Source: Anaspis maculata (Eukaryota; Arthropoda; Insecta; Coleoptera; Scraptiidae). From it: a DNA stretch of 64,000 nt. The stretch lies in the NCBI GenBank assembly GCA_949128115.1, contig OX421961.1, positions 121,523,050 to 121,587,049 on the forward strand, in the 5' to 3' direction. The position numbers and the translations under genes were made by a program. Positions 23,686-35,570 of this stretch are shown piece after piece; the stretch's first letter is position 1, and each line of letters begins with the position of its first letter. The notes beneath the pieces were generated by a model, which saw only the letters and a list, made by a program, of their open reading frames with translations, ran no database searches and was not told the origin of the DNA.

Positions 23686-24560
23686 GTATAAAAAACAAAT
23701 CAAGGAGGAAGACAAAATATGGCTTAATGTCACATTTAGGTCCAGCAACACGCCCATTTGAAATTATGTCTATTGATACCACTGGAGGCTTCGGAGGATC
23801 ACGATCAACAAAAAAATACTAACATCTTCTGGTTGATCATTTCACAAGATATGCCTATATTTTCACATCAAGAAATCAAAGCTCCAGTGACTTTATTAGA
23901 CTGATGAAAAATGTGACACAAAGTTATGATATTGATATGGTGTTAACAGACCAATACCCTGGCGTAAATTCCAAAGAGTTTAAAGAATTTCTGAAGAAGA
24001 AAAACATAAAAATGATCTTCACAGCTGTCGATACACCCTTTTCGAATGGGCTCAATGAAAGGCTGAATCAAACTTTGGTCAATAAGATAAGGTGTAAAAT
24101 AAATGAGAGTGATAGAAAAACAGCATGAGCTACTATTGCACAGAAATGTGTAGAAAAATATAATGGAACAGAACACACTGTCGCAAGGTTTGCTCCAAAA
24201 TACCTTTTGGAAGGCGAGAATGTGAATATTCTACCATCTGAATTGAAATCAAGATATACAAAAGAAGATCTGACAAGAGATAGGAAATTAGCCCTTGAAA
24301 GCACAATAAAATCTCACAATCATGATAAAAAAAAAAATTCGATCTACATAGGGAGGAATATAATTTCAAACTGGGAGACACGAGTCTACGTGGAAAACGG
24401 AAATCGACTAAATAGGAAGAAAATGGATGAATTAAGGATTGGACCATACAAAATTTTGAAGAAGATCTCCAATTCAATCTATGAGGTTGATGCCGGACAT
24501 AAGAAATCGGAATCAAGTCTATACCACATTACAAAACTGTCTCCATTGTTTGTTATTCAA
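23686..24560 (+). pseudogene. Gypsy integrase core and GPY module (broken)
   Basis: After the insertion the frame resumes (KKQIKEEDKIW), shifts, then reads PFEIMSIDTTGGFGG (first catalytic Asp), a stop, VDHFTRYAYIFTSRN, MVLTDQYPGVNSKEF (second Asp), PFSNGLNERLNQTLVNK (Glu), a stop near 24126, YNGTEHTVARFAPKYLL, and a C-terminal module with LRIGPYKILKKI and SLYHITKLSP. All three DDE residues are visible, but at least two stops and a frameshift inactivate it. Confidence 0.88.
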
Positions 24561-24612
24561 CGAACAATTGCGTATATTGCCCCTTGCAATTGTTTCTTTC
24601 CAAAGGGGGAGA

Positions 24613-25750
24613 TGTAAAGAAAATCACCTGACAAATATACGAACGCTTTTCTTTAATTTGTATTTATCGTGTTATCGACAAGGCACACTAGGTGTCGATA
24701 CCAACAGTAGTGGTGAAATTAATTGAGATATGAGATTGTTTTTTAGTTAGCAAGAAGTAAAAGTTTTTGTTAGATGTTGGATATTTTCTACATTTGTTTG
24801 AATTCCAGAAAGATTGTTTGAAGAGACCTGAAATAAAGGCTTTAAATGTTGTTTCTTTTGTTGTTATAAGTGAGAATCTATTAAAAATATTGTACCTATT
24901 GTAAATATAATCTTTTGTTGTGATAGAGAAACGCAATTACGTCTTTGTTTCATCATACTCCGAATCAAAGAATATAAAAGACATTATATATATATTTGGT
25001 TGAACACTACTCGAGTACCATTGTAGTAAAACGACGGAAGAAAGATAGATTAGCAGTTTTCAAGAGTCAATAAAGTGCAAATTAGAATTCAGTCGTTTCG
25101 CAAGGAAATCGTTGCGATTTTTGACCATCCGCCAAGAGTATATTCGTTTTGCTCAAATTAACATCACATTTGAAATTTGTGCGCCATTCTTGTAGTTTTG
25201 CCATAGACAGTCTTGTGTGTGCCTTCTTGCTGGTGACTTTGTAATTACCGTAAATTCTATAGGGCGAAAGGTCCTAGTTTGACGTGGATATCTGTATTTA
25301 ACTTTGCGAAAGGAAAATCTTGAAAACCTGTGTTCATAATTTTGTGTATAAAATTTGTATTGTTAGTTATATAAAAAGAGCCCGATAACGTTCTTGTGGC
25401 GTGCCTTATCGCGGCTGACGAGTTGGGTACCTAGCGTGCCGTGTTAGTATCAAATCGACTCGTATTGTTATCTGGCATTCTTAAAATCCGACGGCAGGTA
25501 CCTACCTCTTCCTAACAGATAACGTACAATCAATTCCGGCTTGTGTTAAAGCCGAGCTTCTTTTCAGAACGTAGTATATCTGGTATTGTGGCAAAATCAT
25601 CGTGTCTCAATCTCGTATATTTCATTAATTGTGAAATTAGCCAACCGGCACCTGTTCATTTCCTTTGCTTTTTTGTAAATAAACTTTGTATTCGTAATCT
25701 AAACTTTACTTTATCTTCAGTATTGTAAATAGTCACTGCTTGGTGCTACA
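24613..25750 (+). mobile_element. Gypsy 3' LTR with polypurine tract
   Basis: The polypurine tract AAAGGGGGAGA (24602-24612) abuts TGTAAAGAAAATCACC. The LTR ends GGTGCTACA at 25750 (1,138 bp, TG...CA). AATAAA near 25677 fits its poly(A) signal. No partner 5' LTR is in the window. Confidence 0.75.

Positions 25751-25791
<41 letters not shown>
25751..25791. repeat. (AAT)n microsatellite, tail of minus-strand LINE
   Basis: About 12 AAT units. Read on the minus strand it is a (TTA)n tail after the LINE's AATAAAAGTCC end, exactly at the gypsy LTR edge. The LINE therefore probably inserted at or next to the LTR terminus. Confidence 0.8.
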
Positions 25792-25792
<1 letters not shown>

Positions 25793-28200
25793 GGACTTTT
25801 ATTTCATATCGCTGTTGAGAGGCGAAGTCTAGCAGATTGCTATTCAACTCAACCTTCTCAACACGTTTAGGTACAAGTAAATATAACATAAATCAAATTG
25901 AAAACTCCGAACCTAAAATTATCCACAAATATATACATTATAAACAAAGTTTCATGAAGAATGAAAAGCAAACATTAGGTTGTGCTGAAGGTGAACAAGA
26001 AGATGAAATGAATGATCCTTCTAAACTGTACCCGATTTCAGAAACTTAAAAAGACTTGTCTTAAACGACGCGATGGCCGGCGACTGCAACAACTCCAGGG
26101 GAAGTGAATTGTAAAGTTTGACAGAGTTAAAGGTAAATGATCTTCGAAAGAGAGACGTATGATGGTGAGGCATTGTCAATTTGTTGGACGATCTTATATT
26201 TGTAGAGTGGACGTCCGATCTCATCACGAGTCTTTCCCTCAATCCAGTACTGCAGCAGTCATGTTTCAATAGCCTAAAAAGAAAGTTACCCAACTGGTAA
26301 ACGCGTCGCTGCTCCATATTTAACCAACCGATTTCTGAAACCTTTAGTGAAACATGATCATATTTTCTGAGTCCATAAATACATCTGATGCACGAATTTT
26401 GGACTTTCTGTATTCTCGCTCTTGTGACAACGTCTAGACATGGACCATAAATGAAACTGCAATAGTTGTAAAAAGAGAGAACAAGAGTGTCACATAGATG
26501 TTTCTTTAGTGAAAAGTTCAAAATATGTCGATTAGTGTATATGAGTCTCAAAGCTGAATAAGACCTCTTCAGGAGATCCGCAACATGATTTTTGAATCTG
26601 AACTGAGTATCTATGACAACGCCAAGGTTACGTGATGATTCAACGAATGGTAAAGGAATGCTATTGATCTGAAGTGAAAACCCATTATTCAGGAGAAATT
26701 CTTTTTGTTTTCGAGTTGCAAACAACAAGGCAGCAGATTTTGAAGGATTTAAAAGCAATGCATGTTCCCTGGAGAGTGAGCTGATCATATCCAGATCTTT
26801 CTGAACAAAGTTTCGTGCTGAAATCAAGTCCGAGTAACGAAAACTGAAGTGCAATTGCGTATCATCTGCATAAGCCTGAACTTTGCATTTATTTGTGCAT
26901 GTTAGTATGTCAGAAGTGTAAATGATAAACAATAGTGGTCCCAGTATCGAGCCCTGCGGCACGCCAGACTTGACCCTCAAAGTGGAGGACAACACGTTGT
27001 TAGCAGAAACCCGCTGATATCTTTCATCAAAGTAGGATGCTATAAGGTTGACAGAAGAACTGTCGAAACCAAAGTATTTAAGTTTGGCATAGAGTAATTG
27101 ATGATTTATAGTGTCAAATGCCTTGGAAAAGTCTAACAATATCAAAACACTAGCAAGGCCAGCATCATAGGAACCAATAATGTCATCAACAACGTTAGCC
27201 AACGCAGTAGCAGTACTGAAACCAGACCTGAAACCGGACTGACAATCAGGTAATAATTGATTCGAAGTAACGTATTCAAACATCTGGCGATATAAAACCT
27301 TTTCAAAAATCTTTGACATTGCTGGCAGTATACTTATTATTCTAAGATCAGAAAATTCTTCAGGATTTGATTTTTTCAATAAAGGTCGACCGATGGCGAT
27401 TTTCCACTGCCAAGGAAAGTGAGACTGTTCTATACAACTGTTAATGAGATGTACTATATACTGATCGATATATGGACTGCAACACTTGAGCATCTTCACA
27501 GTTATATTATCAGCACCGACAGCATTGGATTGTAGTGCCCATAGAATTTTGTGTACCTCGTCAGCAGATGTCATCGTAAAGCTTAAGTTCGAGCCAGATT
27601 TGAAGGTTTTGTCTTTATAGAAATTAACTCTACTGCTGCAGTCTGAGACATTGCTAAAGAAAGAAGAAAAATAATTGTTAATGTCTTCGGGATTTGATAG
27701 GTGATTCGGAATTTTCGTTTTATCAAATCTATTAGGCAAGACATTTAAATTTCTAAGCGCAGACCATGTTTTTCTAGTGTTATATCTTTCTGAACAAGCG
27801 TTTAATAAATATGATTTTTTTTCCTTTCGTATCGAATTTAAAGTAAAATTTCGTAATCTTTTATAATTATCCCAATCATCCAGATTCTTAGTGTGTTTAA
27901 ATTTTTGATGTGCTTTATCTCTTTGTTTCATAAAAATTTTCAGGTTCTCTGTCAACCACGGTGCCTTCTGTTTTGTAATTCTCGATCGTACAGTAGGGCA
28001 ATGCTTGTCAAACAAAGTCAAAATCAGCTTGTTAAAAACTTCAACTTTCTTACCAATGTCTCTCTCTCTCAGCATGTCAAACCAATCCAGTTTTTGCAAG
28101 TATCTCTGAAAATGGTCTACATTGAAGCCTCTAAAATTTCTATATGTCACGAATTTCGGCTCGAATGTGGCCCTTGCCATCTCTTAATTATTTTGAGAAT
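25753..28200 (-). mobile_element. 5'-truncated LINE (Jockey/CR1 group)
   Basis: 3' end with AATAAA and (TTA)n at 25.75 kb, a long ORF2 remainder above it, and a 5' edge near 28.2 kb where similarity ends before any endonuclease block. 5' truncation is the usual result of target-primed reverse transcription. Confidence 0.85.
26021..28180 (-). CDS. LINE ORF2 remainder: reverse transcriptase
   Basis: Uninterrupted 719-codon frame. The N-terminal 1-160 region (FVTYRNFRGFNVDHF, KAPWLTENLKIFMKQRDKAH) is the linker that follows the AP endonuclease in CR1/Jockey-group LINEs. RT occupies about 258-500: LKKSNPEEFSDLRIISILPA, CQSGFRSGFSTATAL, LILLDFSKAFDTINHQLL (first Asp), SGVPQGSILGPLLF, and catalytic YADD at 437-440. 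A C-terminal tail with CIRCIYGLRKYDHVS and YNSLPLELLQS follows. The endonuclease is missing, so the copy cannot retrotranspose alone. The absence of stops suggests recent insertion. The first Met is not a genuine start. Confidence 0.9.
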   Translation of the reverse strand: MARATFEPKFVTYRNFRGFNVDHFQRYLQKLDWFDMLRERDIGKKVEVFNKLILTLFDKHCPTVRSRITKQKAPWLTENLKIFMKQRDKAHQKFKHTKNLDDWDNYKRLRNFTLNSIRKEKKSYLLNACSERYNTRKTWSALRNLNVLPNRFDKTKIPNHLSNPEDINNYFSSFFSNVSDCSSRVNFYKDKTFKSGSNLSFTMTSADEVHKILWALQSNAVGADNITVKMLKCCSPYIDQYIVHLINSCIEQSHFPWQWKIAIGRPLLKKSNPEEFSDLRIISILPAMSKIFEKVLYRQMFEYVTSNQLLPDCQSGFRSGFSTATALANVVDDIIGSYDAGLASVLILLDFSKAFDTINHQLLYAKLKYFGFDSSSVNLIASYFDERYQRVSANNVLSSTLRVKSGVPQGSILGPLLFIIYTSDILTCTNKCKVQAYADDTQLHFSFRYSDLISARNFVQKDLDMISSLSREHALLLNPSKSAALLFATRKQKEFLLNNGFSLQINSIPLPFVESSRNLGVVIDTQFRFKNHVADLLKRSYSALRLIYTNRHILNFSLKKHLCDTLVLSFYNYCSFIYGPCLDVVTRARIQKVQNSCIRCIYGLRKYDHVSLKVSEIGWLNMEQRRVYQLGNFLFRLLKHDCCSTGLRERLVMRSDVHSTNIRSSNKLTMPHHHTSLFRRSFTFNSVKLYNSLPLELLQSPAIASFKTSLFKFLKSGTV

Positions 28201-28345
28201 CCGGCTCACAATACTGTGGCACCCCCAATCATCTAAGAACCCCGGCTTTTCTCCCCTGATTAGCTGGCGGGCCGTGTTCCCTGAATAAGACAGGCAGTAG
28301 GTAAGTCGCACAAAAAATTTCACTCTTCAACATTCACGTCATTCA

Positions 28346-28490
28346 CCTCGGGTTCCACCAAAATTTAAAGAGCAGATTAAATCTATCACGCTGATAGTTG
28401 CTATGCACCAGCCAATAGGATGACCAGTTGCTTAGTTACTATCAGAGTGATAAAGTTACCGCGTTGATGAAAGTTTGGTGGAACCCGAGG
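28346..28490. mobile_element. Palindromic MITE, CCTCGGGTTCCACCAAA ends
   Basis: 145 bp, inverted ends of 17 bp and further pairing through ATCACGCTGATAGT and CACCAGCCAATAGGA-like blocks. CA on the left and TA on the right suggest a decayed TA duplication. No coding sequence. Confidence 0.75.
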
Positions 28491-29861
28491 TATATCTTTT
28501 AATCTAATTAAGCTGTGGGTCCAATTTTTGTCTTTGGAAACACACTGTATAAACCTTCCTAATGGTGTAATAGCGATTTGAGACCTGTTTACCAAATGTC
28601 GACTGGGAAATTAAATTCGGAACGTATAATACATTTGCTATAATACTGATGCATACAAATAGTGGTATAGTGTGACATACCACGTCTGCATACCATCCAC
28701 TCACCAGAGTGTAACAGCACTTGGCATACGAACTTGAAGATGTAAGATACTCCACACAAGCTCAAGGATGCGGTAGACGTGGAGAAGTGTGAACGTCTAG
28801 CGCGGAAACCGTACCGAGAAAATCAGTGACTTTACCAAAGCTTCCCGTCTGCTCCTCAGCTCCACCTGTCAGGAAGTCTACTGCGGCGAACCACCGAGCG
28901 AAATGTTGAGTTTCTTCTCCGGTAAGGATGTGTGAAAAGCCCCTCAACAACGTGCAAATTGAAAGAACGGCGTGATAAAGAACATTTCCCGCCGCAGTAA
29001 TGGCGACAAGACGGTGTGCGGTGCTAGCCGGTCGCGACTCTCTGTCACTTGCAGATTGCAGAACGCCCAAAGAACCAGAGGTTAGAGGAAGATCGATACA
29101 GCCGGGCGCCATGCCACCCTGTAATCACAGTGAGTTTGATTCGTGTGGCCGTAAAAATTCCGGTTGGTTTCCTTTGCACCCCATTCGACTTTTTCACTTT
29201 CCCAATGACCGAGAGAGCAGCCAGCAGCACCGGCAGCCGCCAGCAGGGAGAGAAAAACGCTGCAATTTAAATCCAATTTGCGAAACCTGCAGACTCTCTG
29301 TCTCACGTACCTTCGGGTCGTAAATTTACGAATTTATAAAGTCGAGCCTGTGCTTGTAGCGCTCGTGCCCGGACATTACGTATTTAAAAAGTAGCACTTC
29401 CAGAACTGACCTAAGAACAGGAATCTCGAGGGGGTATAAAAAATGTATGCGTTATTTTTTTTTTAGAAAGAAATGTGCAGCGTGGATTTTTTCCGGGTTT
29501 GTGGAACGACGAACCGTGTAACGTGGCCAAGAGCTTCAGGCGGAAGGATGCAGGACACGTACGCGAGCTAGTGGTGTGCTGCAGACGTTGCCTGAGCAAC
29601 CGTATCGCGAGGCGTTATAACTGGGACAAAAATACGTTATACGTTCCTTGACACTCAATAAATACAGAGACGATTCCTATATCCGTATACGTGGAATTGC
29701 GGAGACGATTCTCTTTTCGACTGGCTTCCAAAAGTCTCGGGCAGTGGCACAACGACTGTTGTTGATCAATTTATTGGCGGAGAGGGCCACTTCGGAGGAT
29801 TTCAAACGTCAACACAACAAGTGACATCAGCGGTTTTCTCTTGTGCCGTCCTTTGTTATAC
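28491..29861. other. Unique intron upstream of dpr linker exon
   Basis: No repeat or gene recognised. Several overlapping 60-116-codon frames on both strands have no recognisable motif. It is one of the few stretches without visible mobile DNA, so it could hold intronic regulatory sequence (inference only). Confidence 0.4.
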
Positions 29862-30002
29862 CTTTTCTATGATGCAGACCAAATCTATGATGCTTCCCAC
29901 GTCCACGTGATGCTCCCCGCTTCTGGTTCCCTGTATGGTCGCTTCCGGTATGACGATCTGGAGGTTGACGAAGTGGGATATCAATCCGGAATTGCTCGAT
30001 AC
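29862..30002 (-). CDS. dpr: dpr exon: Ig1-Ig2 linker and start of Ig2
   Basis: 141 bp, 47 codons, phase 0 at both ends. The acceptor is ttatttgcag and the donor is aag/gtataa. It has no ATG and is too short for an ORF scan, so it was found by reading for the Dpr linker. It encodes VSSNSGLISHFVNLQIVIPE (final Ig1 strand and linker), then GEHHVDVGSIIDLVCIIEK with the first Ig2 cysteine. It joins in frame to TYECQ upstream and SPTPPQYVFW downstream, as expected for the family. The nearest mobile DNA is more than 1 kb away on both sides. Confidence 0.95.
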
Positions 30003-31354
30003 CTGCAAATAACGTAACGATTAGTATGTGTAACAAACACGATGCGCTTAAGAGCGCGCTCTATGTTGATCCAAGAAAAGAGCGAAAAGACGCAGAGTCA
30101 ATGAAGGCGAAAGGTTCGAATTACGCACGGAATGAAGCCGAAAAGGGCGCCCCCCGTTAAAAAAACATACAATCGAAGTGCTCCGGCCATTGTCTTTCCG
30201 GCCTCGTGTCCCTCGAGCGTAAGAACACTGGGAATGCCACAAACAATGAAAGCTGATTGTTGGTAAAAATTTCATTAGCATCAATTTGGAAGCCCTTCCG
30301 TTTTCGCCTTCCGAAAGTGACGGCCGGGTCAGCATATCAACTGGAAACGGCCTCTAACATATCCACCCCTGCTAGCTGGATGCTCACTCTCTGGATGATG
30401 CGGTGGTGTATATTGTGAGGAAGCCTTTGGCGTCGCACTGACGTCACGCGACACTGTCCTCTCCCGATTAATTCCCAGGGAATTATTCATGAAATTTGCG
30501 GTTTCATAAATTTTCAAAGCTCCGAGAGCCTCCTCGTCCTCCTCCTCCTTCTCCCTTGACGGCGGCGGCGGATCTTGCGAAAACAAGGAATTGACTTGAT
30601 AATTATTCATTTGCGCACTGGCTGCATTCGCAATTGCGTTAATGACTTTCGATCTGCGCGCAAGATGGCTCTCGAATGTTAATTCTGAGGTCAACGGAAG
30701 CTTGACTAGATATTTGAAAGTAACCAAGTACTTGACACGGTTTTAAATTATGCACGTGACGACCCCTGGAGTGACGATGGCCAACACATTTTAGCGCCTA
30801 CTATGCTGGGGCATTCTTGCATAATTATGTATGAGCGATTCGAACATGCCATACCTATCGAGCCGTTTTGGCCACCGCAACCGAAAGCATGACCGCATTG
30901 CCATCCGGAGGCCATGTGTCATTATTTCGAGGCCCAAGGATGAATGTTTCCCGACCGCTATTCGACATTAATCGCCGAGAAGTTTGATAATTCAACCGAA
31001 TGCAGTTACACCAGCTATTGACAGCAAATTGAACTAGGCCATTCATTGACTATAATAAATTATTCATGCTGGAAGGAAGAGAAGAGGATTGCAGGATTTA
31101 GGTCGATGCACCTTATCTCGAAGCACATTATTCTCCTGCATCGTGATTGTATCATTGTCGAGTACCTTGGACCAGAATAAACATTTATTTCTAGTGGAAA
31201 TGGTCATGACATCAAGTCCAGGGTCATTGCTGAAAAAAAACTCCCCCGTCCGTCCATTCCACCGTCCATCATCAGTCGCTTCCGTTCCCATAGCCAATTT
31301 TGAACCTCCCGCGAAGCAGGATTTCAACGGTTTCACTAAAGCTTGGGTTCCCGG
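30003..31354. other. Unique intron downstream of dpr linker exon
   Basis: No mobile element seen. A minus-strand frame at 30329-30727 (132 codons, acidic run EKEEEDEEA) has no recognisable domain and no splice-site support. Confidence 0.4.
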
Positions 31355-32340
31355 GGCCGGTGACAGCTAGTCACCCTAAACTAATTGGCGAGAGAACCAA
31401 ACGACGGCTGGTTGAAATTTGTGAAAACCAGACGTCAGACTTTGGCGGGGTATTTAAAAAAAAATCGCAAACAAACCGCAATGCAAGTTGACAATGGAAA
31501 ATTCCCAAAATTTTTGCTGAATTTGAGGGGATTTTTCGAAAATTCATAAATCATTCCAATTTTTTCCAGGGAACCGCCGCTTCGAGAAGTCCATTTCAAA
31601 CATCTTGTTACGTTTTTGCGGCGAAAATTTGGCTTTTTGGGGGGAATTTCGAGAAATTTGGTGTGAAATGCCGACCGGGGGGTTTCGGGGACCTAATGTC
31701 GTCCGGTGCGAACCACGTGGTGGGGTTTTTCTTAAAATTTTGCCGTATAATTGATCAAATTCGTCCACGGCACGGCCAAAGTGACAGGAACGTCAATTGA
31801 CGTTCTGGGTTTTGGAAAACTCAACACCTCGGGGCATTTGAACAGTGTTTTTGGAGCAAATGTACCGTGTCAGCGTGCGAAATTGAATTGTGGCCTCGAG
31901 GAGACTTTTGAGCGTCCATCAGACACAAAACACAAGAATCAATCCAAATTCGAACGGCATTTTGATCAAATTTCGAAAGCCGGCTCCGGTGTTGACGGGG
32001 TAATTTCACCGATACAGGCGAGTTGGGGTGGACAAAGCACGTCTGGGGGGTACTCACAGTATATTTGCACTAAGGCCCGATTTTTTAAGGCTCCACATTT
32101 CGAGGAAGGGACTTCTCTCGTTGTCCATAACACTTTCCGTGGCGAGTTGCACATTGATCTTGCCGCGATTGTTTTCTAGAAAAACCGTGTTGATTCCAGG
32201 GGACCTTGTGGCTGCACTTCCAGAAAGGGTCCATGTTTTGATTGGCATGCTTATTTCGGACCTTTCATTGTCCTATTTTTCAAAATTTGACTCAAAATAT
32301 TCAGCTTCATTGCTGGCATTGCACTTGTGAAACTGGCAAA
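31355..32340 (+). repeat. Long direct repeat R, copy A
   Basis: Begins near GCCGGTGACAGCT and ends near GAAAGGGTC(C/T)ATGTTTTGAT. It aligns over about 950 bp with 33634-34560, sharing GTGAAAA(C/T)CAGACGTC, ACCGGGGGGTTTCGGG and CTCACAGTATATTTGCACTA. Frames here are not recognisable proteins. Confidence 0.75.
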
Positions 32341-32504
32341 TGTCAATAATGTTACAGCACTCATCTCATATCAGGCGATTTCGCGCGAGTGCTTAAGCGT
32401 ATTTTTCGCGGGTGCTCTTGGCTCTTGGTTACGTTGCAATTTGCAATGATGTTGACAGTTATGGACATTTTCACGAGTAAATCTAATGACTAATGCGGAA
32501 ATCG

Positions 32505-33345
32505 CGCCATGTTGTTCCGAATATTGAACTTTTGTATTTTTCAACAGATTATATTGAGAATCAATGAATACTCGGTCATGATGGACAATCGAAATGCATT
32601 TGTCATTTGTGATTGTTGATTTCTCAGTGGATGTCTTTCACTTTGAGGTTACTTTTTTGTTTGTAAATAAATTGGTTTTGACATTACAATTACTTGATAA
32701 CATAACGGTGCCCATTTTCGTGACTCGCCAAAGTGACATTGTTGATAGTCTCTTCTCGTAGTTACATGACATTTCTATCATCATTACCGCAAGATCCGAT
32801 TGGTATTTTGAACCTTTGCCAACAAAAAATATACAGTCTCAATGCATCTGCCAAATTTAGATTTTTGACGTTCCAAGAGGACGCCATATTGAACTTTGGC
32901 ATTTTTCAACCGATCTGATTGGGATTTCAAACCTATACTCACTTAAGGTTGACAATGGAAATGCATCTGTCAAATTTTGATTCTTGACGTTTCAAGAGGG
33001 CGCCATATTGAACTTTTGTATTTTTCAACTTATCCGATTGATATTTCAAGCCTTTACCTACTTGAAGTAGATAATTGAGATGCATCTGTCAAATCTGCCA
33101 TTGTGACATTTGCAAGGCTGCCATATTGAACTTTTGTATTTTTCAACAGATTATATTGAGATTCTGAACAAATACCAAGTCAAGATGGATAATCGAAACG
33201 CATTTGTCAAATTCGACATTTTCGCAGTTTCAAGCCGCCGTATTGAACTTTTGCTTTTTTCAACCGAATTCATTGAGCTTTCAAACCTAGACTTGGTTCA
33301 GATGAACAATTGGAACGTAACTGTCAAATTTGTAATTTTGCACAT
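32505..33345 (+). repeat. Tandem array, about 118-bp unit
   Basis: Unit marked by GCCATATTGAACTTTTGTAT followed by TTTTCAAC. Unit starts at 32883, 33001, 33119 and 33236 give periods of 118, 118 and 117. More diverged units reach back to 32517. It lies between direct-repeat copies A and B. Confidence 0.85.
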
Positions 33346-33633
33346 ACATTTATTTCATCTCAATTTCTCCAACAAATATTTAGAAAGGCTCCTAAATAAT
33401 ACAAATAAGTACACGGTTCTGATTTTCCTTCCACTACACGATGTCTTCCACGATGTCTATCGACGGGCATGCATAAAATTACTAAACTCGCCAAAAGAAA
33501 ACCTGACATCTGCCTAAAACAACTGAAAATCAACATCATGTATACAATTCCCTTTCCACTTGTCCGGTGTCAGTGGAACAAATTCCCTGGCTACTTTTCA
33601 ACCAATGCTGTCACCCAGGCAACGGTTTGCCGG

Positions 33634-34560
33634 CGCCGGTGACAGCTATCACCCTAATGTAACCGCTGCCAGGAACCAAACGACTGACGGTGTCCGTTTG
33701 TGAAAATCAGACGTCGGATTTTGGCGGGATTTTTTTTCAATTTTCCCCAACAGACATTATCGTCAGTTGAGAATGAAAATTTTCCAAAATTTTTGCTGAA
33801 TTTGAGTGGATTTTTCGAAAATTTCCAAAATTTTCGAGGGAACTGACGTTTGAATTCATTTCAAATTTATTGGTACGGTTTTGCGACGAAAATTTGTGGC
33901 GAAATGCGACCGGGGGGTTTCGGGAACCCCGTGTCGTCTGATGCGAGCTATGCGGCGGGGTTTTTCCTCAAATTGTAAAAAAAAAATCGACCACGGCACG
34001 GCCGAAATGACATCCGTCAATCTGACTCTCTCGATTTTGAAAAACACAGCACGTTGGCATTTGAACAATGTTTTTGGAAGAACATTACCGTTTCAGGGCA
34101 CAAAACTTGATCGAAGTAGTGCATTGGACCCTTGGCCGTATGCCAGGCATCACAAATCCAGGGTCTCTTTCAAACAATAGGGCAGGCTGCGCTTGATGTT
34201 GACGGTGTAATTTCACAAAAAAAGGCAAGCTGAGGGGGCAAACACGTCTAGGGGGTACTCACAGTATATTTGCACTAGGACCCGATTTGTACCGACTTCA
34301 CGTGTCGAGGAACACGCCTTCTTTCAATTTCCAGACACATCTCGTGGCGGCGTCAGTATCTTCTTGTCGCGTCTTGTTTTCTACGAAATCCATGATAATT
34401 GCAGGGGATCTTCTGGTCACACCTCCAGAAAGGGTCTATGTTTTGATGTGCGTACTTGCTTCGAAGCTTTCTTGTAAAATTTACCAAACTTTCAAAATAT
34501 CAAACTTCAAAAATTTGTGCGTTTTGGACTCAAAGTTCACATTTTGTCTTGTTTGGTTTT
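33634..34560 (+). repeat. Long direct repeat R, copy B
   Basis: Second copy of the 31355 repeat in the same orientation, same start (GCCGGTGACAGCT) and same ending (GAAAGGGTCTATGTTTTGAT). A pair of direct repeats around a satellite resembles a non-autonomous LTR-type or Helitron-type unit, but no PBS, PPT or hairpin was found. Confidence 0.75.
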
Positions 34561-34629
34561 TTTTTCCGGAGGTCTGATCACTACTGCAAGGCTGCCATCA
34601 TTTGCGAATTGCTGCTGCCACCGTCTGCG

Positions 34630-34750
34630 AATTGGTGCCGGTTTTGTGTGTTTCAGCGCCGCCGCTCCTTTCCGTCGTGGTAGACGCTCTCGAATCGTTG
34701 ACAAGCCGTGGAGGCCCAGGAAAACTAGATTCCAGCGCCCGCGACTCCAA
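34630..34750 (+). repeat. Dispersed repeat, inverted partner at 40.2 kb
   Basis: GGTTTTGTGT, CGCCGCCGCTCC-like and CTCTCGAATCGTTGACAAGC blocks match the reverse complement of 40170-40285 at roughly 80 percent by eye. It follows directly after repeat R copy B. Confidence 0.7.
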
Positions 34751-35329
34751 TCTGAACATCAGTGCTCTCCGACAAAAGGAGACGATTTTTGCCGCCAGCA
34801 AGAGGCCCACCACGTACGGTCAGATAAGGAAATTAGGAGCACTCAACTAGGAGGCACCACCTCACGGAGCCCCCGAAAATGCACTGGGGCCGGCCTCGCC
34901 CTAATCAAACAGGGAAATCCCGTTTACTTTGTAGTTTCAAGTAGGTAGTTGATTTGCTAGCTCCGTTCTTTTATTGGCTTCTATTTGTCGAGGAGGTGGC
35001 CTTCTGCCAAACCCTTCATGTGATCACTTACTTATTTCTTTAATTTGGCTTCCTGCCGTCACCTAGTTGTAATACGCTTGAGACTGTAACACACCGTTTA
35101 CCGTTTCCATTTTTTTGAATTGTTATTCAACTAAAGTCAATCGAACTGTACTGTGTTTGTATTCCGGAACCGTCCCGTTCTTCACAACAGATCTGAGGGC
35201 TGATGCTACCCCGTTTGGGGGACCTCCTCAAGGTGGCTCAGAAAGCCAGTAGCAATCTGCCTCCGATTTTGAGAGTTTTTCGGATTTTGAAAATGTGCGG
35301 GGCTTGTACGATTTACGGATATTTGCATG

Positions 35330-35566
35330 TCCGTTATAATTCCCGAAAAAATGGCGGCACACGAATTGGAAAAAAATCGACGACAGTCGGGTAAGAATTT
35401 CGAGAAAAATTCAAAGTGTCAGGGTGCAAAACTTGATTGGGATGTTGAGGGGACCTTTGGCCCTTTCAAATTAATGAGGTAATTGATCAAATTTGGCAAG
35501 CCGACTCCGTGGTGACGGGAAAATTTCACCGGCACAGGGAAATTAGCGAGGTGAATTTTAACTAAA
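35330..35566 (+). repeat. Partial third copy of repeat R, cut by LTR copy 2
   Basis: GTGTCAGGGTGCAAAACTTG and CCGACTCCGTGGTGACGGG with AATTTCACCG match the middle of copies A and B. The similarity is lost at the LTR insertion at 35571. Confidence 0.6.
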
Positions 35567-35570
35567 AGGT

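Larger units (their letters stand above)
19570..25750 (+). mobile_element. Decayed Ty3/gypsy retrotransposon, 5' truncated
   Basis: Order: pol (RT, RNase H, integrase), polypurine tract, 3' LTR. Gag, protease and the 5' LTR are absent. A 2.4-kb DNA transposon (21261-23685) splits the integrase. Stops and frameshifts occur in several places, so it is not functional. The LINE at 25.75 kb abuts its right end. Confidence 0.9.

Noticed and set aside
30329..30727. Minus-strand 132-codon frame with acidic run
   Set aside because: Low-complexity EKEEEDEEA stretch only; not flanked by dpr-compatible splice sites. Considered as an extra dpr exon and dropped.
34517..34948. 143-codon plus frame
   Set aside because: Overlaps the end of repeat R and the dispersed repeat at 34630; competing frames of similar size exist and no motif is seen.
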